Below are positions 24,770 to 33,491 of a DNA stretch of 64,000 bases, piece after piece. The DNA is taken from contig NZ_CP073078.1 of assembly GCF_018135625.1 (NCBI RefSeq), positions 3,690,501 to 3,754,500 on the forward strand, written 5' to 3'. The position numbers and the translations under genes were made by a program. Within the stretch, counting starts at the first letter, position 1. The number at the start of each line of letters is the position of its first letter. Under the pieces are notes generated by a model, which had not been told where the DNA came from, did no database searches, and saw only the letters and a program-made list of their open reading frames with translations. This DNA is from Phenylobacterium montanum (GTDB taxonomy: Bacteria; Pseudomonadota; Alphaproteobacteria; Caulobacterales; Caulobacteraceae).

Positions 24770-26221
24770 GGCCACCGCGCCCCTGATCCGCATCACCGGA
24801 GCGAAGGCGCCGTCCAGCGGGCGGGCGAAGTCGAGCGCCAGGTCCGGCCCGGCCTGGACCAGTCGAACCGGCGCGCCGCTGTCCAGGCGCCTGACCTCGC
24901 CGGCCAGGGTCAGGTCGCGGATCAGGATGCGTTCGCCGGTCGGACGGCCGAGCAGGGTCAGGTAGAGGTCGCCGCTCTTGACCGTGAACCGGACCGGCAT
25001 GCCCTGGTCGGTCACCGCCTCGGCCCGGACCCAGGGCTGCGAGCCATAGATCGCCTCGCCGTGCGCGCCCAGCCAGTCGCCGAAGGCCTTCAGCCGCCGC
25101 GCCTGGGGTTCCGGGATGGTCCCATCGGCCATCGGGCCGACGTTCAGCAGCAGGTTGCCGTTCTTGGCCACCCCGTCGATGAAGTCACTGATCAGGGTCT
25201 CGGACGAGGCGTAGTCGTCCTCGGTGTCGTTGCGGTTGAAGCCGAAGGAATGGCTCATGCCGCGCGTCGCCTCCCACTTCTTGGCCTGGATGTCGGGGAA
25301 GCGCGCATATTCCGGCGTGCGGAAGTCGCTGTGCGGCACGGGCGGGGGAATGATCCCCTGAACCGCGTCGGGACTTTCCAGCATCCTCTTCTTGATCCGA
25401 GCGTCCAGCGCCCGCCGCGCCGGCTTCAGGCGGAGCGCCAGGCTGGCCAGGTCGGCGGCGCGCCAGCGGTCGTTCACCACGCCCTCGGGGACGGCGTTGT
25501 AGTAGTCGGCGAACAGGGCGTTCAGCCGGGCCTGGTCGGTGGGCCAGGCGATGTCGTTCCACAGCACGCTGGGCTCGTAGCGCTCGATCAGCTCGCGGGT
25601 CTGCGCCTCGGCATAGGCCGGATAGCGGCCGCCGGGCAGAGAGCCCATGAAATCGGCCAGGGTCAGGATCGGGCGGCGGTTGAAGGTCCAGTCGATGCCG
25701 CCGGAATAATAGACCCCGAACCGCATCCCCTGGGCGCGGACCGCCGCGGCCAGCTCCCCGACGATGTCGCGCGTCGTGCTCCAGCCTGTCTGCTTGGGAT
25801 TGCGCACGCCGCTGGGCCAGAGGCAGAAGCCGTCATGGTGCTTGGTCACCAGCACCACATAGAGCGCGCCGGCGTTCCGGAAGCTCTCGGCCCAGGCGGC
25901 CGGGTCCCACGCCTTCAGCCCCTCGATGAACGGCTCCCGGAACGCCTCGTAGGGCGCCGCGCCATAGGTCTTTGCATGGAACTCGGCCGAGGGCGTGCCG
26001 GGCACCTTGATCGCGTTGGCGTACCACTCGGTATAGGGGGTCATGGCCACCGCGCGGTCGTAGTCGGTCTTGAACGCGTCGGAGATCGAACCCAGCCTGG
26101 CGGCGAAGGCCGGAATGGCCCACAGGCCCCAGTGGATGAAGATCCCGAACTTGGCCTGGTCGTACCAGGCCGGCAGCGGCCGCGCGTTCAGCGACTCGAG
26201 CGTCGGCGCCCAAGGCCCCAT
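24755..26221 (-). CDS. alpha-L-fucosidase (GH29)
   Basis: A 488-residue glycoside hydrolase of family 29. The N-terminal (beta/alpha)8 barrel shows WYDQAKFGIFIHWGLWAIPA, LVTKHHDGFCLWPSGVRNP, and VYYSGGIDWTFNRRP. The catalytic nucleophile is the aspartate in SVLWNDIAWPTD, and KNGNLLLNVGPMADGTIPEP is the barrel end; a small C-terminal domain follows. No signal peptide is visible, so it is probably cytoplasmic, acting on imported oligosaccharides. GGGAGG lies upstream of the ATG. Its acid/base residue is not obvious. It is divergent from the alpha/beta hydrolase. Confidence 0.9.
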   Translation of the reverse strand: MGPWAPTLESLNARPLPAWYDQAKFGIFIHWGLWAIPAFAARLGSISDAFKTDYDRAVAMTPYTEWYANAIKVPGTPSAEFHAKTYGAAPYEAFREPFIEGLKAWDPAAWAESFRNAGALYVVLVTKHHDGFCLWPSGVRNPKQTGWSTTRDIVGELAAAVRAQGMRFGVYYSGGIDWTFNRRPILTLADFMGSLPGGRYPAYAEAQTRELIERYEPSVLWNDIAWPTDQARLNALFADYYNAVPEGVVNDRWRAADLASLALRLKPARRALDARIKKRMLESPDAVQGIIPPPVPHSDFRTPEYARFPDIQAKKWEATRGMSHSFGFNRNDTEDDYASSETLISDFIDGVAKNGNLLLNVGPMADGTIPEPQARRLKAFGDWLGAHGEAIYGSQPWVRAEAVTDQGMPVRFTVKSGDLYLTLLGRPTGERILIRDLTLAGEVRRLDSGAPVRLVQAGPDLALDFARPLDGAFAPVMRIRGAVASGLG

Positions 26222-26359
26222 TCTTCCCTCCCTTGCCCGTTCTCGGCCGCGTGAGGGGATTTCCCGCCGCGACGCATTGTGATCATCTGTAATCTTGCCG
26301 CCGCGGGGCCGAAAACGGGACCCCAGATCAAAAATGAGCGGCGCGGGGGAGGGGCGGTG

Positions 26360-28063
26360 ATGAAGCGATCCTGGGCGCTGTTTCTGGCCGGCTGCGCGGC
26401 GATCCTGTCGGGCTGCTTTCTGGCCCATTTCACCCAGACCGCCGGCGGGGTGCGCATCGAGGACGTGCGCTTCACCGGGACCGGCGGCGCGCCGATGAGC
26501 GCCCTGCTCTACATCCCGCCCAACGCCACGCCGAAGACCCCGGCGCCAGGCGTCCTAGCGGTGCACGGCTACATCAATTCGCGCGAGACCCAAGATGGCT
26601 TCGCCATCGAGTTCGCCCGCCGCGGCTATGTGGTGCTGGCGCTAGACCAGACCGGCCACGGCTACAGCGGCGGCTTCGCCGGCCAGAACGGCTTCGGTGG
26701 GCCGGATGGGCTGAAATACCTGCGCGGGCTCGATGTCGTCGATCCAGCCAATATCGGGCTGGAAGGCCATTCGATGGGCGGCTGGACCATCCTCGCCGCC
26801 GCCAAGGCCATGCCGGACGGCTATCGCGCCGCGGTGCTGGAGGGCTCCTCGACCGGCCTGCCCTTCGCCGCCCCCGGAACGCCCGGCTGGCCGCGCAACC
26901 TGGCTGTGGTGTTCAGCCGCTATGACGAGTTCGGCTGGCTGATGTGGAACACCCTGCAGCCCGGCCGTGTCGGCGAAAGCCCCAAGCTGATGCAGCTGTT
27001 CGGGGCTACAGCGCCGGTTATCACAGGCCGTGACTATGGCGATCTGGCCGCCGGAACCGCGCGACGGCTCTACCAGCCCCGGACCACCCATCCGGGCGAC
27101 CACTTCTCGCCCGAGGCGATCGGCGACGCCACCGACTGGTTCGCCCATACCCTGAAGGGCGGGACCCCGCGTCCGGCCAGCGACCAGATCTGGCTGTTGA
27201 AAGAGATCGGGACGGGAATCGCCCTTCTCGGCGTCGTCGCCCTGATGCTGGGGGCCTTCGACCTGCTCCTGGGCCTGCCGGCCTTCGCCGTCTTGGCCCA
27301 GCCGGCGGCCGGGGCGCGGGAGCGACGGGACGGGGCCTGGTGGGCCGCCTTCGTTTTGACCACCGCGATCCCGGCGATCAGCTTCTACGTTTTCATGTTC
27401 ATCGGCGCCCAGGCTTTCAAGCCGAACGTGCTGTTCCCCCAGAGCATCACCAACCAGATCCTGACCTGGGCCTTGCTCAACGCCGCCATCACCCTGCTCT
27501 TGGGCCTGATGCTGCCGCGCGGGGATAAGAGCGCGCCGGACCGCTGGCCGGCGGCGATGGGGATCGCACTCGCCACGGTAGGGACCGGTTACGCAGCGCT
27601 CCTGGCCGCCGACTTCCTGTTCAAGCTCGACTTCCGCTTCTGGATCGTGGCGTTGAAGCTCTTGAGCCTCGCCCAGTTCAAGGCTTTCCTGGCCTATCTG
27701 GTCCCCTTCACCGCCTTCTTCCTCGTCAGCCTCAGCGCCCTGCAGCGCAGCCTGACCGTGCGCGGAGACGGGCGCCTCGCGACCTACGCCACGGCCATCG
27801 GGGCCATGAGCCTGGGCTTTTTGATCTTCGTCGTGGCGCAATACGTCCCGCTGTTTCTCACCGGACACCTGCCGGTCCCGATGGAGGCGCTGAATGCGAT
27901 CATCTCGCTGCAGTTCCTGCCCGTCCTGGCCGTGGTCGGGCTGATCGCCGCCTTCACCGCCCGTCGTACGGGCTCGGCGCTCCCGGGCGCCCTGATCTGC
28001 AGCCTGTTCGTCACCTGGTACGTGGTCGCGGGCACGGCTACCCAATATGGCGGGCCGCTCTGA
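26360..28063 (+). CDS. alpha/beta hydrolase fused to an eight-helix membrane domain
   Basis: A 567-residue protein. The N-terminus, MKRSWALFLAGCAAILSGC, can be a signal anchor or lipobox. The serine hydrolase domain spans about residues 35-275: GVLAVHGYINSRETQDGF, the elbow GLEGHSMGGWT, and the histidine in THPGDHFSPEAI. The second half has about eight hydrophobic helices, starting GTGIALLGVVALMLGAFDLL. It is not a carrier I recognise. The domain pair suggests membrane-tethered hydrolysis of a lipid or peptide. GGGGGAGG precedes the ATG. It is divergent from the fucosidase. Confidence 0.75.
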   Translation: MKRSWALFLAGCAAILSGCFLAHFTQTAGGVRIEDVRFTGTGGAPMSALLYIPPNATPKTPAPGVLAVHGYINSRETQDGFAIEFARRGYVVLALDQTGHGYSGGFAGQNGFGGPDGLKYLRGLDVVDPANIGLEGHSMGGWTILAAAKAMPDGYRAAVLEGSSTGLPFAAPGTPGWPRNLAVVFSRYDEFGWLMWNTLQPGRVGESPKLMQLFGATAPVITGRDYGDLAAGTARRLYQPRTTHPGDHFSPEAIGDATDWFAHTLKGGTPRPASDQIWLLKEIGTGIALLGVVALMLGAFDLLLGLPAFAVLAQPAAGARERRDGAWWAAFVLTTAIPAISFYVFMFIGAQAFKPNVLFPQSITNQILTWALLNAAITLLLGLMLPRGDKSAPDRWPAAMGIALATVGTGYAALLAADFLFKLDFRFWIVALKLLSLAQFKAFLAYLVPFTAFFLVSLSALQRSLTVRGDGRLATYATAIGAMSLGFLIFVVAQYVPLFLTGHLPVPMEALNAIISLQFLPVLAVVGLIAAFTARRTGSALPGALICSLFVTWYVVAGTATQYGGPL

Positions 28064-28098
28064 CAGGTATTGCAGGGGAGAAATCCGAATCCGATTGC

Positions 28099-28119
28099 TT
28101 TGCCCAACTATTGAGCAAA
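28099..28119. promoter_or_regulatory. inverted repeat upstream of exported aldolase-like gene
   Basis: TTTGC and GCAAA bracket an 11-base AT-rich spacer (CCAACTATTGA), giving a 21-base dyad in an AT-richer part of the 144-base gap. It lies about 90 bases before the ATG of the DHDPS-family gene. It has the size of a GntR or LacI operator, but no regulator gene is adjacent. Confidence 0.35.
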
Positions 28120-28207
28120 ACTGTCACACGAGATGACCCGGGCGCGCCGGCCACGAGGACCGGCGCGGACAAGTGGTCACCGATGGGAAGGAACGGTGGA
28201 GGGCGCC

Positions 28208-29191
28208 ATGGAGACCACGCGCAGAGAAGCTATGAGTTTGGCGGCGGGAGCGGCGGCGGTCGCAGCTCTGGCGGGTGCAGGAACCGCCGCGGCGGCCCGT
28301 GATTTCGGCAGCCCGGTCAAGACCCTGTTCTGGACCGCGGCGATCACCCCCTGCGACAAGAACCTGAAGTTCGATCCCGGCGCCTTCCGCGACGTGCTGG
28401 CCTGGTTCAAGCACCAGGGCGCCGACGGCATCGTGGTCTTGGGCACCAGCGGCGAGTACCCGTCCTTCTCCGTGGCCGAGCGCAAGCTGATCGCCGAGAC
28501 GGCGCTGAAGGATAAGCTGGGGATGAACATCATCGTCGGCCCCGGCACGCCGAACTTCCCTGAGACCCTGGAGCTGGCCCAGCACGCCCAGGACCACGGC
28601 GCCGACGGGCTTCTGGTGATCCCGCCGTTCTACTATCCGGACCCGCCGACCGAGGGCCTGGTCCGTTATTATTCGATGCTGTTCGACCAGGTACGGATCC
28701 CGATCAACCTCTACCACATCCCCGGCAACAGCCATGTGAAGATCTCACACGACCTGATCCGGGCGCTGATGCACTATCCGAACCTGGCGGGGATCAAGGA
28801 TTCCACCGGGGATCCGGCCGGCTACGCCGCCTTTGTTGCGGCCTTCCCCGAGCTGAACATGCGCAGCGGCACCGGCAACAACCTGGAGATCGCCCTGGAG
28901 CACGGCATGGGCGCCATCCTGATGGAGGGCAATGTCTTCACCAAGCAGTGCGCCGACGTGTTCACCGCCTATAGGGCCAAGCAGGACTACAAGCCCGCCC
29001 TGGCGCGGCTTCGCGCCGCCGAGGCTTCCATGCGCGAGGCGGGGATCTATTCCTTCGGGCCGATGAAATACGCCCTCAGCGTCCAGATGGGCGCGCCGCA
29101 GTTCTACCAGCGCCCGCCGCACGCGGACGCCACCGACCAGCAGAAGACCATGCTGCGGGCCGCGCTCGACCAGATGAAGAACCTGGCCTGA
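28208..29191 (+). CDS. exported dihydrodipicolinate synthase-family protein
   Basis: A 327-residue protein of the DHDPS/N-acetylneuraminate lyase family. It begins METTRREAMSLAAGAAAVAA, a twin-arginine-type signal cut near AAA-RDF. The barrel then shows FWTAAITPCD, LGTSGEYPSFSVAERK, INLYHIPGNS with the catalytic tyrosine, and AGIKDSTGDPAGY with the Schiff-base lysine. Family enzymes condense or split 2-keto acids, normally in the cytoplasm, so export is unusual. GGAGG precedes the ATG. It is the first of three same-strand genes for periplasmic redox or sugar-acid chemistry. The reaction cannot be fixed from sequence. Confidence 0.8.
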   Translation: METTRREAMSLAAGAAAVAALAGAGTAAAARDFGSPVKTLFWTAAITPCDKNLKFDPGAFRDVLAWFKHQGADGIVVLGTSGEYPSFSVAERKLIAETALKDKLGMNIIVGPGTPNFPETLELAQHAQDHGADGLLVIPPFYYPDPPTEGLVRYYSMLFDQVRIPINLYHIPGNSHVKISHDLIRALMHYPNLAGIKDSTGDPAGYAAFVAAFPELNMRSGTGNNLEIALEHGMGAILMEGNVFTKQCADVFTAYRAKQDYKPALARLRAAEASMREAGIYSFGPMKYALSVQMGAPQFYQRPPHADATDQQKTMLRAALDQMKNLA

Positions 29192-29206
29192 CCAAAGGCC
29201 CGGGTG

Positions 29207-29285
29207 AGCGGGATGAGGAAAAGTGCAATGCGGTTTTCCGCCCGCATCCCGCTCTCAACTCTAGATTCGATCACGCTTCGTGATC
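29207..29285. repeat. dispersed hairpin repeat, copy 2
   Basis: The first part, AGCGGGATGAGGAAAAGTGC then GGTTTTCCGCCCGCATCC, is nearly identical to copy 1 at 20431. The second part is shortened to a small palindrome, GATCACG/CGTGATC, at 29269-29285. It sits between the DHDPS-family and PQQ dehydrogenase genes and ends 17 bases before the ATG of the latter, so it forms part of its leader. Confidence 0.85.
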
Positions 29286-29301
29286 GAGGGGGAAGAAGCG
29301 T

Positions 29302-31350
29302 ATGAAAGCGACCCTGTTCGGGGGCCTCGCGGCCGCCCTGTTCGCGACCACGGCCCTGGCCCAGACGGCTGCGCCAGCGACGGGAGATGTCGAGTGGACC
29401 ACCTATGCCGGCGATCTCTCCGGCAGCCGCTACAAGCCGCTGGACCAGATCAACGCCGCCAACTTCTCCAAGCTGGAAGTGGCCTGGCGGTTCAAGACTG
29501 ACAGCCTGGGCAACCGGCCGGAGTTCAAGCTGGAGGGCACGCCGCTGGAGGTGGGCGGGGTGCTCTACACCACCGCCGGCACCAGGCGCGCGGTGATCGC
29601 CCTCGATGCGGCCACCGGAGAGCTGCTCTGGGTCCACGGTGAGCATGAAGGCGCGCGCGGGGCCGCCGCGCCGCGGCAACTTTCCGGCCGCGGCCTCGCC
29701 TATTGGAGCGACGGCGACGAGAAGCGGATCCTCTACGTCACGCCGGGCTACCGGCTGATCGCCCTCGACGCCAAGACCGGCCAGCCGGTCCCGGGCTTCG
29801 GCGATCATGGCGTGGTGGATCTGAAGCTCGACTTCGACCAGACCATCCGCCCCGACATCACCACCGGCGAGGCGGGCCTGCATGCGACCCCGCTGGTGGT
29901 CGGCGACAAGGTGATCGTCGGGACCGCCTTCCGCGAAGGCTTCACGCCCGAGCACATGAACAACAACAAGGGCTATGTGCGCTGCTTCGACGTGCATACG
30001 GGCAAGCGGCTGTGGACCTTCCACACCATCCCGAAGAAGGGCGAGTTCGGCTACGACACCTGGCTGAAGGGTTCGGCGGACACCACCGGCAACACCGCGG
30101 TGTGGACCCAGATGTCGGCCGACCCGGCGCTGAACCTGGTCTATCTGCCGGTGGAATCGCCGACCAGCGACTTCTATGGCGGCCAGCGGCCGGGGGCAGG
30201 CCTGTTCGGCGACAGCATCGTCGCGGTCGACTTGACCACCGGCGAGCGCAAGTGGCACTTCCAGCAGATCCATCACGAGATCTGGGACTACGACAACTCC
30301 TCGGCTCCGCTGCTGATGGACATCACGGTCGGCGGCAAACCGATCAAGGCCCTGGCCCAGCCGACCAAGCAGGGCTTCCTCTATGTGTTTGACCGCACCA
30401 CCGGCAAGCCGGTCTGGCCGATGCCGGAGACGGCGGTGCCGAAGGGCGACGTGCCGGGCGAGTGGTACGCCCCGACCCAGCCGATCCCGACCAAGCCCAA
30501 GGCCTATACCCGCAACGGCGTTTCCGAGGCCGACCTGATCGACTTCACCCCCGATCTGCACAAGAAGGCGATGGAGGTGGTCAAGAACTACAAAATGGGC
30601 CCCGTCTTCACCCCGCCGGTGGTTTCCAAGCTGCCGGGGCCGCTGGGGACCCTCAACATGTCCGCCTCCGGCGGCACCAACTGGCCGGGCGGGTCCTTCG
30701 ACCCCGAAACCCACATCGCCTATGTCTACGCCTGCAATTCCTGCATCGAATCCATCGGCATGCAGAAGCCGCCGCCCGGCATGAGCGACATCGATTGGGT
30801 GGTGGGCGAGGCCGGCCAGGCGGTGCAGATGATCCGCGGGCCGGGCGAGAACGCCGGCGCCGACGCTCCGCCGCCATCCAAGATCCCCACCGGCGGCGGC
30901 TATCACACCCTGAACGTCGACGGCCTGCCGATCCTGAAGCCGCCCTATTCGACCATCAGCGCCATCAACCTCGATACCGGCGACATCCTCTGGCAGATCC
31001 CGCATGGGGAAACGCCGGATTTCGTGCGCAACAACCCGGTGCTGAAGGGGCTCAACGTCCCGCGCACCGGCCAGACCGGCTACACCATCGGCACGCTGGT
31101 GACCAAGTCGCTGGTGATCGCGGGCGACTCCATGGTCACCACCACGCCGGAGCATCCGCGCGGCGCCATGCTCAGGGCCTATGACAAGACCAACGGCAAG
31201 GAGGTCGGAACGGTGTGGATGCCCGCGCCCCAAAGCGGCTCGCCCATGACCTATACGGTGAACGGGCGGCAGTTCCTGGTGGTGGCGGTCTCGGGCGGCA
31301 ACTATTCGGGCGAATATATCGCCTATGCCCTGCCGGCGGCCGACAAGTAG
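29302..31350 (+). CDS. PQQ-dependent dehydrogenase (quinoprotein), exported
   Basis: A 682-residue eight-bladed propeller with a signal peptide (MKATLFGGLAAALFATTALA). Repeated W-motif blades end in patterns such as IALDAATGELLWVHGEHEG, CFDVHTGKRLWTFHTIP and VAVDLTTGERKWHFQQIHHE. The HHEIWDYDNSSAP motif holds the catalytic acid region. There is no haem-binding motif in the protein itself; the cytochrome is the next gene. The substrate could be an alcohol, sugar or sugar acid. It stands between the DHDPS-family and cytochrome/NHL genes and is probably their operon partner. Confidence 0.88.
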   Translation: MKATLFGGLAAALFATTALAQTAAPATGDVEWTTYAGDLSGSRYKPLDQINAANFSKLEVAWRFKTDSLGNRPEFKLEGTPLEVGGVLYTTAGTRRAVIALDAATGELLWVHGEHEGARGAAAPRQLSGRGLAYWSDGDEKRILYVTPGYRLIALDAKTGQPVPGFGDHGVVDLKLDFDQTIRPDITTGEAGLHATPLVVGDKVIVGTAFREGFTPEHMNNNKGYVRCFDVHTGKRLWTFHTIPKKGEFGYDTWLKGSADTTGNTAVWTQMSADPALNLVYLPVESPTSDFYGGQRPGAGLFGDSIVAVDLTTGERKWHFQQIHHEIWDYDNSSAPLLMDITVGGKPIKALAQPTKQGFLYVFDRTTGKPVWPMPETAVPKGDVPGEWYAPTQPIPTKPKAYTRNGVSEADLIDFTPDLHKKAMEVVKNYKMGPVFTPPVVSKLPGPLGTLNMSASGGTNWPGGSFDPETHIAYVYACNSCIESIGMQKPPPGMSDIDWVVGEAGQAVQMIRGPGENAGADAPPPSKIPTGGGYHTLNVDGLPILKPPYSTISAINLDTGDILWQIPHGETPDFVRNNPVLKGLNVPRTGQTGYTIGTLVTKSLVIAGDSMVTTTPEHPRGAMLRAYDKTNGKEVGTVWMPAPQSGSPMTYTVNGRQFLVVAVSGGNYSGEYIAYALPAADK

Positions 31351-31360
31351 GACGGTGCGC

Positions 31361-32815
31361 ATGAAACGCCTGGCGAAGGCCGTCGCGCTCGGCGGCGCGG
31401 CGGCGGCGGGGGTGCTGGCCCTGGTGGTGCGCGCGCCCCTGGCCGAGGACGGCTCCAAGACCACCTGGGACGGGATCTATACCGAGGCCCAGGCCCAGCG
31501 GGGTCAGGCCGCCTATACGGCCAGCTGCATGAAGTGCCATGGCCCGCAACTCACCGGCACCGGCGAGGCCAAGCCCCTGGCCGGGCCGGAGTTCCTGTCC
31601 AGCTGGAGCGGGCTCACCATGGGCGACCTGTTCGATCGGGTCCGCACCACCATGCCGCTGGACGCGCCCAAATCGCTGGACGCCCAGTCCTATGCCGACA
31701 TCCTGGCCTATGTCCTGAAGTTCAACGGCTTTCCTGCCGGCCAGGGCGAGCTGGACCGCCGGGCCGAGGTGCTGGCTGGCGTTCGTATCGAGGCCTTCAA
31801 GCCCCAGGCGCGGGCGGCGCCGGCCTCGCCAGTCTCGGCCGCGGCGGCGGACACCCCTGCAGGCGCCAATGACGCGCCCAACCCCTACGTGACCGAGACC
31901 GGGTTTCTGCAACTGCCGCCTGGGCGGGCCATGGGCTCGACCAGCGCCGTGGCGGTGGACAGCCAGGGCCACATATGGGTCGCCGACCGCTGCGGGGCCA
32001 ACGACTGCGCGGGGAGCACGCTCGACCCGATCATGGAGTTCGCCTCCGATGGCCGCTTCATCAGGGCTTTCGGCGGCGGCATGCTGCTGTTCCCGCACGG
32101 CCTGTTCATCGACGCCCAGGACCATATCTGGATCACCGACGGCCACGCCGCGCCTGGCAAGGGCGCGGACGTCCTGGAATTCGGCCAGGATGGAAAGCTG
32201 ATCCGCACCCTCGGCAAGCCTGGGGTCTCGGTCGCCGGACCGGACAGTTTCGCCCAGCCCAATGCGGTGCTGGTGGCGCCCGACGGGACCATCTTCGTCG
32301 CCGACGGCCATGATGTAGAGCGGCACGTCGCCCGCATCGTCAAGTTCTCGCCCGATGGCCGCTTCTTGACGCAGTGGGGCGAACCCGGCGCCGCGGCCGG
32401 CCAGATGGACGTGCCGCACACCCTGGCCATGGATTCCAAGGGCCGCCTTTTCGTCGGCGACCGCTGGAACAACCGGGTCGACATCTACGACCAGAACGGC
32501 AAGCTACTGGACGCCTGGAGCCAGTTCAGCCGGCCCAGCGGCGTCTATATCGACCGCAACGACGTGCTCTATGTCTCGGATTCGGAATCGCGCACGCCCG
32601 AGGGCTATGGCCACCACCCCGGGTGGAAGCGCGGCGTGCGCGTCGGCAGCGCCGTGACCGGCAAGGTCACCGCCTTCATCCCCGATACCTACGCCACCCC
32701 CGACAAGACCGCCACCAGCGGGGCCGAAGGGATCTGGGTCGACCCCCACGGCGTCATCTATGGCGGCCAGGTGGGGCAGCGGGCGGTGGTGCGCTACCGG
32801 TTGGCGGCGCACTGA
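31361..32815 (+). CDS. cytochrome c domain fused to NHL/amidating-lyase-like propeller
   Basis: A 484-residue exported protein. A hydrophobic N-terminus leads to a class-I cytochrome c domain with the haem site CMKCH (Cys 56, Cys 59, His 60) and a possible distal methionine in TTMPLD. A Pro/Ala linker follows, then a six-bladed NHL-type propeller starting near residue 190: AVAVDSQGHIWVADRCGAND, HGLFIDAQDHIWITDGHAAP, LAMDSKGRLFVGDRWNNRVD. This resembles peptidylglycine alpha-amidating lyase-like domains. The cytochrome probably takes electrons from the upstream PQQ dehydrogenase. The ribosome-binding site is weak and the gap is 10 bases, so translation may be coupled. Confidence 0.82.
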   Translation: MKRLAKAVALGGAAAAGVLALVVRAPLAEDGSKTTWDGIYTEAQAQRGQAAYTASCMKCHGPQLTGTGEAKPLAGPEFLSSWSGLTMGDLFDRVRTTMPLDAPKSLDAQSYADILAYVLKFNGFPAGQGELDRRAEVLAGVRIEAFKPQARAAPASPVSAAAADTPAGANDAPNPYVTETGFLQLPPGRAMGSTSAVAVDSQGHIWVADRCGANDCAGSTLDPIMEFASDGRFIRAFGGGMLLFPHGLFIDAQDHIWITDGHAAPGKGADVLEFGQDGKLIRTLGKPGVSVAGPDSFAQPNAVLVAPDGTIFVADGHDVERHVARIVKFSPDGRFLTQWGEPGAAAGQMDVPHTLAMDSKGRLFVGDRWNNRVDIYDQNGKLLDAWSQFSRPSGVYIDRNDVLYVSDSESRTPEGYGHHPGWKRGVRVGSAVTGKVTAFIPDTYATPDKTATSGAEGIWVDPHGVIYGGQVGQRAVVRYRLAAH

Positions 32816-32824
32816 GGCCTGGGA

Positions 32825-33358
32825 TCAGGCCGCCGCGGCTTCGCCGGCCACCACACGCGAGACGGCGTTGACCACCGAGGCGATGCGCAGCGCCGCCTGG
32901 ATGGCGGTGTTGGCCATGCCGTGCTTCTTCAGTTCGACTTCGTGGGCGTCGATGCACATGCCGCAGCCGTTGATGGCCGAGACGGCCAGCGACCACAGCT
33001 CGAAGTCCAGCTTCTCCACGCCCGGATTGGCGATGATGCTCATGCGCAGGCGCGCCGGCAGGGTGCGGTACTCGGCGTTCTGCATGATGTGCAGCGAGCG
33101 GTAATAGACGTTGTTCATGCCCATGATCGCCGCGGCGGCCTTGGCCCCGGTCTTGGCTTCCTCGCTGAGGCCGGCTTCGGCCGCGGCGGCTTCGCAGGCC
33201 TTGACCACAGCCGGGACGCCGATCGCATGGGCGGAGGCGACGAAGCAGCCCCACTTCTGCTGGTCGGTCAGCAGGGTCTCGCCCGCCAGGGTCGAGAGGT
33301 TCAGGCTGAGGTCCTTGGCGTAGGCCGGCAGGGTTTCGCGAAGCGCGTCGAGGGACAT
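32825..33358 (-). CDS. ahpD: alkyl hydroperoxide reductase AhpD
   Basis: A 177-residue member of the carboxymuconolactone decarboxylase/AhpD fold. The catalytic site is INGCGMCIDAHEVELKKH, with the CxxC and the His that form the proton-relay network. AhpD serves as disulfide reductant for AhpC. The start at 33358 (MSLDALRETLPAYAKDLSLN) fits the family. It lies 190 bases downstream of ahpC with a hairpin between, so it may be expressed at a different level from ahpC. Confidence 0.92.
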   Translation of the reverse strand: MSLDALRETLPAYAKDLSLNLSTLAGETLLTDQQKWGCFVASAHAIGVPAVVKACEAAAAEAGLSEEAKTGAKAAAAIMGMNNVYYRSLHIMQNAEYRTLPARLRMSIIANPGVEKLDFELWSLAVSAINGCGMCIDAHEVELKKHGMANTAIQAALRIASVVNAVSRVVAGEAAAA

Positions 33359-33491
33359 AGGGGATCTCCGGGCGAGACGGTCTTTTCTATGGGGCCATAA
33401 GAGCCCTTCCGTCTCGCGCCGGGAAGGGCGGCCGTTCATAGAGCATGATCGGCTCAGAATGAACCATTCCACACAAAATTATTACCTCTAT

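Noticed and set aside
29104-31464. Very long minus-strand frame opposite the PQQ dehydrogenase
   Set aside because: High-GC shadow of the plus-strand gene, which has clear propeller motifs and a signal peptide.
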